A stretch of DNA of 64,000 bases, taken from contig JAHDMJ010000014.1 in the NCBI GenBank assembly GCA_018436095.1, forward strand, positions 1 to 64,000. The letters are read 5' to 3'. The notes beneath the pieces are model-generated. The model was not told the origin of the DNA. It saw only the letters and a program-made list of their open reading frames with translations, and searched no databases. Source of the stretch: Clostridia bacterium (GTDB lineage: Bacteria > Bacillota > Peptococcia > DRI-13 > UBA5745). Positions 61,658-64,000 of this stretch are shown one piece after another (the stretch's first letter is position 1; every line of letters starts with the position of its first letter). The position numbers and the translations under genes are program-made.

Positions 61658-62631
61658 AAAAAGCTCTCGTCTTATTGCTTCCTTTTTTCCTCTTTCTAAC
61701 GGCAAGCTGCGGTCAAAGCTCTTTGCGCAGCCCAAAGGAACCATCTTTTCCGGAAAGGCCGCCGGAGATGGTCATCGTTTGGTCCGCCGGCGGCGGCTCC
61801 GATTTAGCGGCCAGGCTCATCGGCGATTACGCCTCCAGGGAATTGGGCCAACCTTTTATCTACAGCAACATCACCGGCGCCAACGGTGATAAAGGCTGGC
61901 AGCAGGCAGTAACGGCGAACCCCGACGGTTACACCATAGCGAACCTGACCTTCGATATCCTCACTAACCAGGCCATGGGCCAAACCAATGTAAAATATAC
62001 GGATTTTGAATTGATCTGCCAGTTTACCGTCCAGCCCATCGGTGTTTTTGTACCGGCGGCAAGCCCCTACCAAACCCTGGACGATCTTCTGGCGGCAGCC
62101 ACCAAAGAGCCTAATACCATAACCATGGCCACCACTCCTTTGGGCGGTTTCTTCCATCAGGCCATAACCTTGCTGGAAAACGCCTCGGATCAGGCCCGCT
62201 TTGATGTGGTTCCCTACAAAGGCTCGGCGGAGATCATTGCCGCTTTAGTCGTCGGCAAAACTGACGCCGCGATCCAAACCCTCACCGGCATGGAGCAGTA
62301 TATGACGGATAACGGCTTGCGGCTTTTAGCGGTTCTGACGGAAGACCGCCTGGCCAATTTCCCCCAGGTGCCTACGGCCAGGGAGTTGGGTTACGATGTC
62401 GTTTACAAAAGCTGGCGGGGCTTCGGCGTTCCCAAAGATACTCCCGAGGATGTCCGGCAAATTTTAGTACAGGCCTTCGAACAGGCTTTCAATCATCCGG
62501 AATTTCAAGAAAAGGCTAAAAAAGCCAAACTGGATCTGGTTTACCTGGGCCCTGAGGATTTCAAAGAGGCCTTGGACCAACAATATCCTTTTGTGGAAAC
62601 CACATTAAAGCAGTTAGGATTTGTTAAATAA
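61654..62631 (+). CDS. tctC: TctC-family solute-binding lipoprotein (copy 1)
   Basis: The 325-residue protein has a lipoprotein signal with LTASC and a Bug/TctC domain (VIVWSAGGGSDLAARLIGDYA, TTPLGGFFHQAI, VPKDTPEDVRQIL). It shares long identical blocks with the next gene, showing tandem duplication. It overlaps the TAXI gene (ATGA), tying it to the sensor operon; it may present ligand to the kinase while copy 2 serves the transporter. Confidence 0.9.
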   Translation: MKKALVLLLPFFLFLTASCGQSSLRSPKEPSFPERPPEMVIVWSAGGGSDLAARLIGDYASRELGQPFIYSNITGANGDKGWQQAVTANPDGYTIANLTFDILTNQAMGQTNVKYTDFELICQFTVQPIGVFVPAASPYQTLDDLLAAATKEPNTITMATTPLGGFFHQAITLLENASDQARFDVVPYKGSAEIIAALVVGKTDAAIQTLTGMEQYMTDNGLRLLAVLTEDRLANFPQVPTARELGYDVVYKSWRGFGVPKDTPEDVRQILVQAFEQAFNHPEFQEKAKKAKLDLVYLGPEDFKEALDQQYPFVETTLKQLGFVK

Positions 62632-62678
62632 TAAAAAGCATTCATACGATTTTTTTGATTGATGGAAGGAGCAAATCC

Positions 62679-63701
62679 ATGAAAAACCTGAAAAAAATCT
62701 TAGCCATTATCTTAATTTGCTTACTCTCTTTTGCTTTAGCAGCCTGCGGCAGTCAGCCTGCCCAAAATAATCCGCCGGCTCAATCCGGCACACAGCCCGC
62801 AGCATCCGCCCCTGCCTATCCTACCAAACCCATGGAAATGATTATCGTCTGGAGCGCCGGCGGCGGTTCCGATCTGGCCGCCCGGTTAATGGGCGATTAC
62901 GCCGCTAAAGAGTTGGGCCAATCCTTCGTCTATCAAAATGTCACCGGCGCCAACGGCGCTATCGGCTGGGATCAGGCGGCCAATTCCCCTGCCGACGGCT
63001 ATACCGTAGCCAACCTCACCTTCGATGTGCTGACTAACCAGGCTATGGGACAAACCCCCATAAAATATGATGATTTTGATCTGATTATGCAGTTCACCAC
63101 CCAGCCCGTCGGCGTCTTCGTCCCCGGCGACAGCCCTTATCAGACCCTGGATGAACTTTTGGCGGCTGCCAAAGAAAAACCGGAAACCCTGCAAATGGGC
63201 ACTACTCCTTTGGGCGGTTTCTTCCACCAAGCCGCCGGCCTTTTGGAAGCCTCTGCCGATGGAGCCAAGTTCAAATATCTTCCCTTTAAGGGCAGCGCCG
63301 AAATCATTGCCGCTTTGTCCGGCAAGCATGTAGACGCCGGCATCCAGACCCTTACCGGTATGGAGCAGCACGTGGAAAACGGTTCCATCCGGGTACTGGC
63401 TATCCTTGCCGAAGAAAGATCCCAGCTCTTCCCCAATACTCCTACAGCCAAAGAGCTGGGTTATGATGTGGCTTGGGAAAGCTGGCGGGGCTTCGCCGTT
63501 CCCAAAGGTACGCCGGAAGAGGTAAGAGCCATTCTGGAGGATGCCTTCAAAAAAGCCTATGATAATCCGGAATTCCAGCAAAAAGCCAAAGAGGCCGGCC
63601 TGGATTTGTACTATCGGGGGGCCGCTGATTTTAAAACCATGCTGGATGAGCAATATCCCAATGTGGAAGCTGTTCTGAAGCAATTGGAATTTATTAAATA
63701 A
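62679..63701 (+). CDS. tctC: TctC-family solute-binding lipoprotein (copy 2)
   Basis: The ~340-residue protein has a lipobox LAAC, a Pro/Ala/Gln-rich linker and a TctC domain closely similar to copy 1 (IIVWSAGGGSDLAARLMGDYA, TTPLGGFFHQAA). It precedes tctB and is the likely receptor of the tripartite tricarboxylate transporter. GGAAGGAG before the ATG at 62679 sets the start. Confidence 0.93.
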   Translation: MKNLKKILAIILICLLSFALAACGSQPAQNNPPAQSGTQPAASAPAYPTKPMEMIIVWSAGGGSDLAARLMGDYAAKELGQSFVYQNVTGANGAIGWDQAANSPADGYTVANLTFDVLTNQAMGQTPIKYDDFDLIMQFTTQPVGVFVPGDSPYQTLDELLAAAKEKPETLQMGTTPLGGFFHQAAGLLEASADGAKFKYLPFKGSAEIIAALSGKHVDAGIQTLTGMEQHVENGSIRVLAILAEERSQLFPNTPTAKELGYDVAWESWRGFAVPKGTPEEVRAILEDAFKKAYDNPEFQQKAKEAGLDLYYRGAADFKTMLDEQYPNVEAVLKQLEFIK

Positions 63702-63714
63702 ATAGAAGGTCTGC

Positions 63715-63772
63715 GGGCCGGCTGCCCCGGCGTTCCAACGGGCCGCCGTACCTCCCTCTCGGCGGCCGGCCC
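63715..63772 (+). other. GC-rich stem-loop between tctC and tctB
   Basis: GGGCCGGC and GCCGGCCC arms bound a 58-nt hairpin with further internal pairing and no T-run. Such intercistronic hairpins commonly raise the level of receptor mRNA over permease mRNA. Confidence 0.6.
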
Positions 63773-63795
63773 TTTGCCCAGAAAGGAATACTGCT

Positions 63796-64000
63796 ATGAA
63801 AGCCGATTTATTCGCCGGTATCAGCGGCCTCTTATTGTCCATCGTAGTTTGGCTGGTTTCTGCCTCATTTCCCGTCTTTGCCGTCAGCAAAGCCGGTCCG
63901 GCCTATTATCCCCGGACCATTGCTTTAATTTTTGCCTTGGTCTGCTTAGGCTTGATTTATGAAAGCCTGAAGAAAAAAGAAATTGGCAATCCCATGACCG
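63796..64000 (+). CDS. tctB: TctB-family small transmembrane subunit (partial, runs off the window)
   Basis: The first 68 codons read MKADLFAGISGLLLSIVVWL, then a GPAYYPRTIALIFALVCLGL segment, which is the TctB pattern of two to four membrane spans with the GPxxxPR motif. AGAAAGGAA precedes the ATG. TctA should follow outside the window. Confidence 0.85.
   Translation, partial: MKADLFAGISGLLLSIVVWLVSASFPVFAVSKAGPAYYPRTIALIFALVCLGLIYESLKKKEIGNPMT

Overview
The window looks like chromosome of an anaerobic Firmicute of the Clostridia type, possibly a diderm relative. Evidence is CodY, a long-form hibernation factor, RibU behind an FMN riboswitch, a large Gram-positive type SRP RNA, CIRCE control of a small heat-shock protein, an [FeFe]-hydrogenase-like protein and sigma-54 regulators. 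There is no phage, plasmid or rRNA gene inside the window, although a strong rRNA-like promoter at 103-131 fires leftward off the left edge. Two MacA/MacB-type export operons, one with a TolC-like protein, leave open an outer membrane; nothing else here settles that.

Layout. 0.4-8.2 kb: a tiny membrane protein, an ECF S-component fused to DUF1893, DUF3842, hpf, FMN riboswitch-ribU, a cold-shock gene, comF, codY and the SRP RNA. 8.4-15.2 kb: a YtrA-type regulator with its ABC exporter, a hydrogenase-like protein, an FAD oxidoreductase, a nitroreductase and an M19 dipeptidase. 15.3-18.7 kb: cobalamin riboswitch and B12-type ABC importer. 18.7-28.2 kb: ald-lrp, then a peptide-scavenging operon (dppABCDF, a serine hydrolase without signal peptide, an LD-carboxypeptidase). 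28.4-30.1 kb: pyrBI behind an attenuator. 30.2-33.4 kb: first MacA/MacB operon. 33.6-43.4 kb: cysK-like, MocR-like, GcvH-like, AroA-like, FAH-family hydrolase, GH25 lysozyme, then a sigma-54 activator and its probable target, a cysteine desulfidase with a -24/-12 promoter and three dyad sites. 44-49.1 kb: second export operon with TolC. 49.3-56.3 kb: hsp20, a LeuA-like protein, a CofE-like protein, a VanRS-type two-component system, an MBL hydrolase and a flavodoxin-ferredoxin protein. 56.3-64 kb: a sigma-54 operon of TAXI receptors, a kinase with a periplasmic binding domain, an NtrC-type regulator and the start of a tripartite tricarboxylate transporter.

Two patterns stand out. First, several intact genes encode enzyme-family members whose signature catalytic residues are replaced: LeuA-like (Arg and metal-ligand His residues lost), AroA-like, GcvH-like (lipoyl Lys to Arg) and MocR-like (PLP Lys to Arg); three of these sit side by side at 35.0-38.5 kb. 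Second, four intergenic regions carry a 19-20 bp repeat (core GNGCAAAA...TTTGT), mostly spaced 40-41 bp apart and facing inward in two opposing sets, with each locus having its own homogenised variant. I cannot assign either to a described system.

The metabolic theme is scavenging by an amino-acid and organic-acid fermenter: peptide import and cleavage, alanine and cysteine breakdown, B12 and riboflavin uptake, tricarboxylate-type uptake, and CodY/Lrp as nutritional regulators. All assignments come from reading the sequence; no database search was run.
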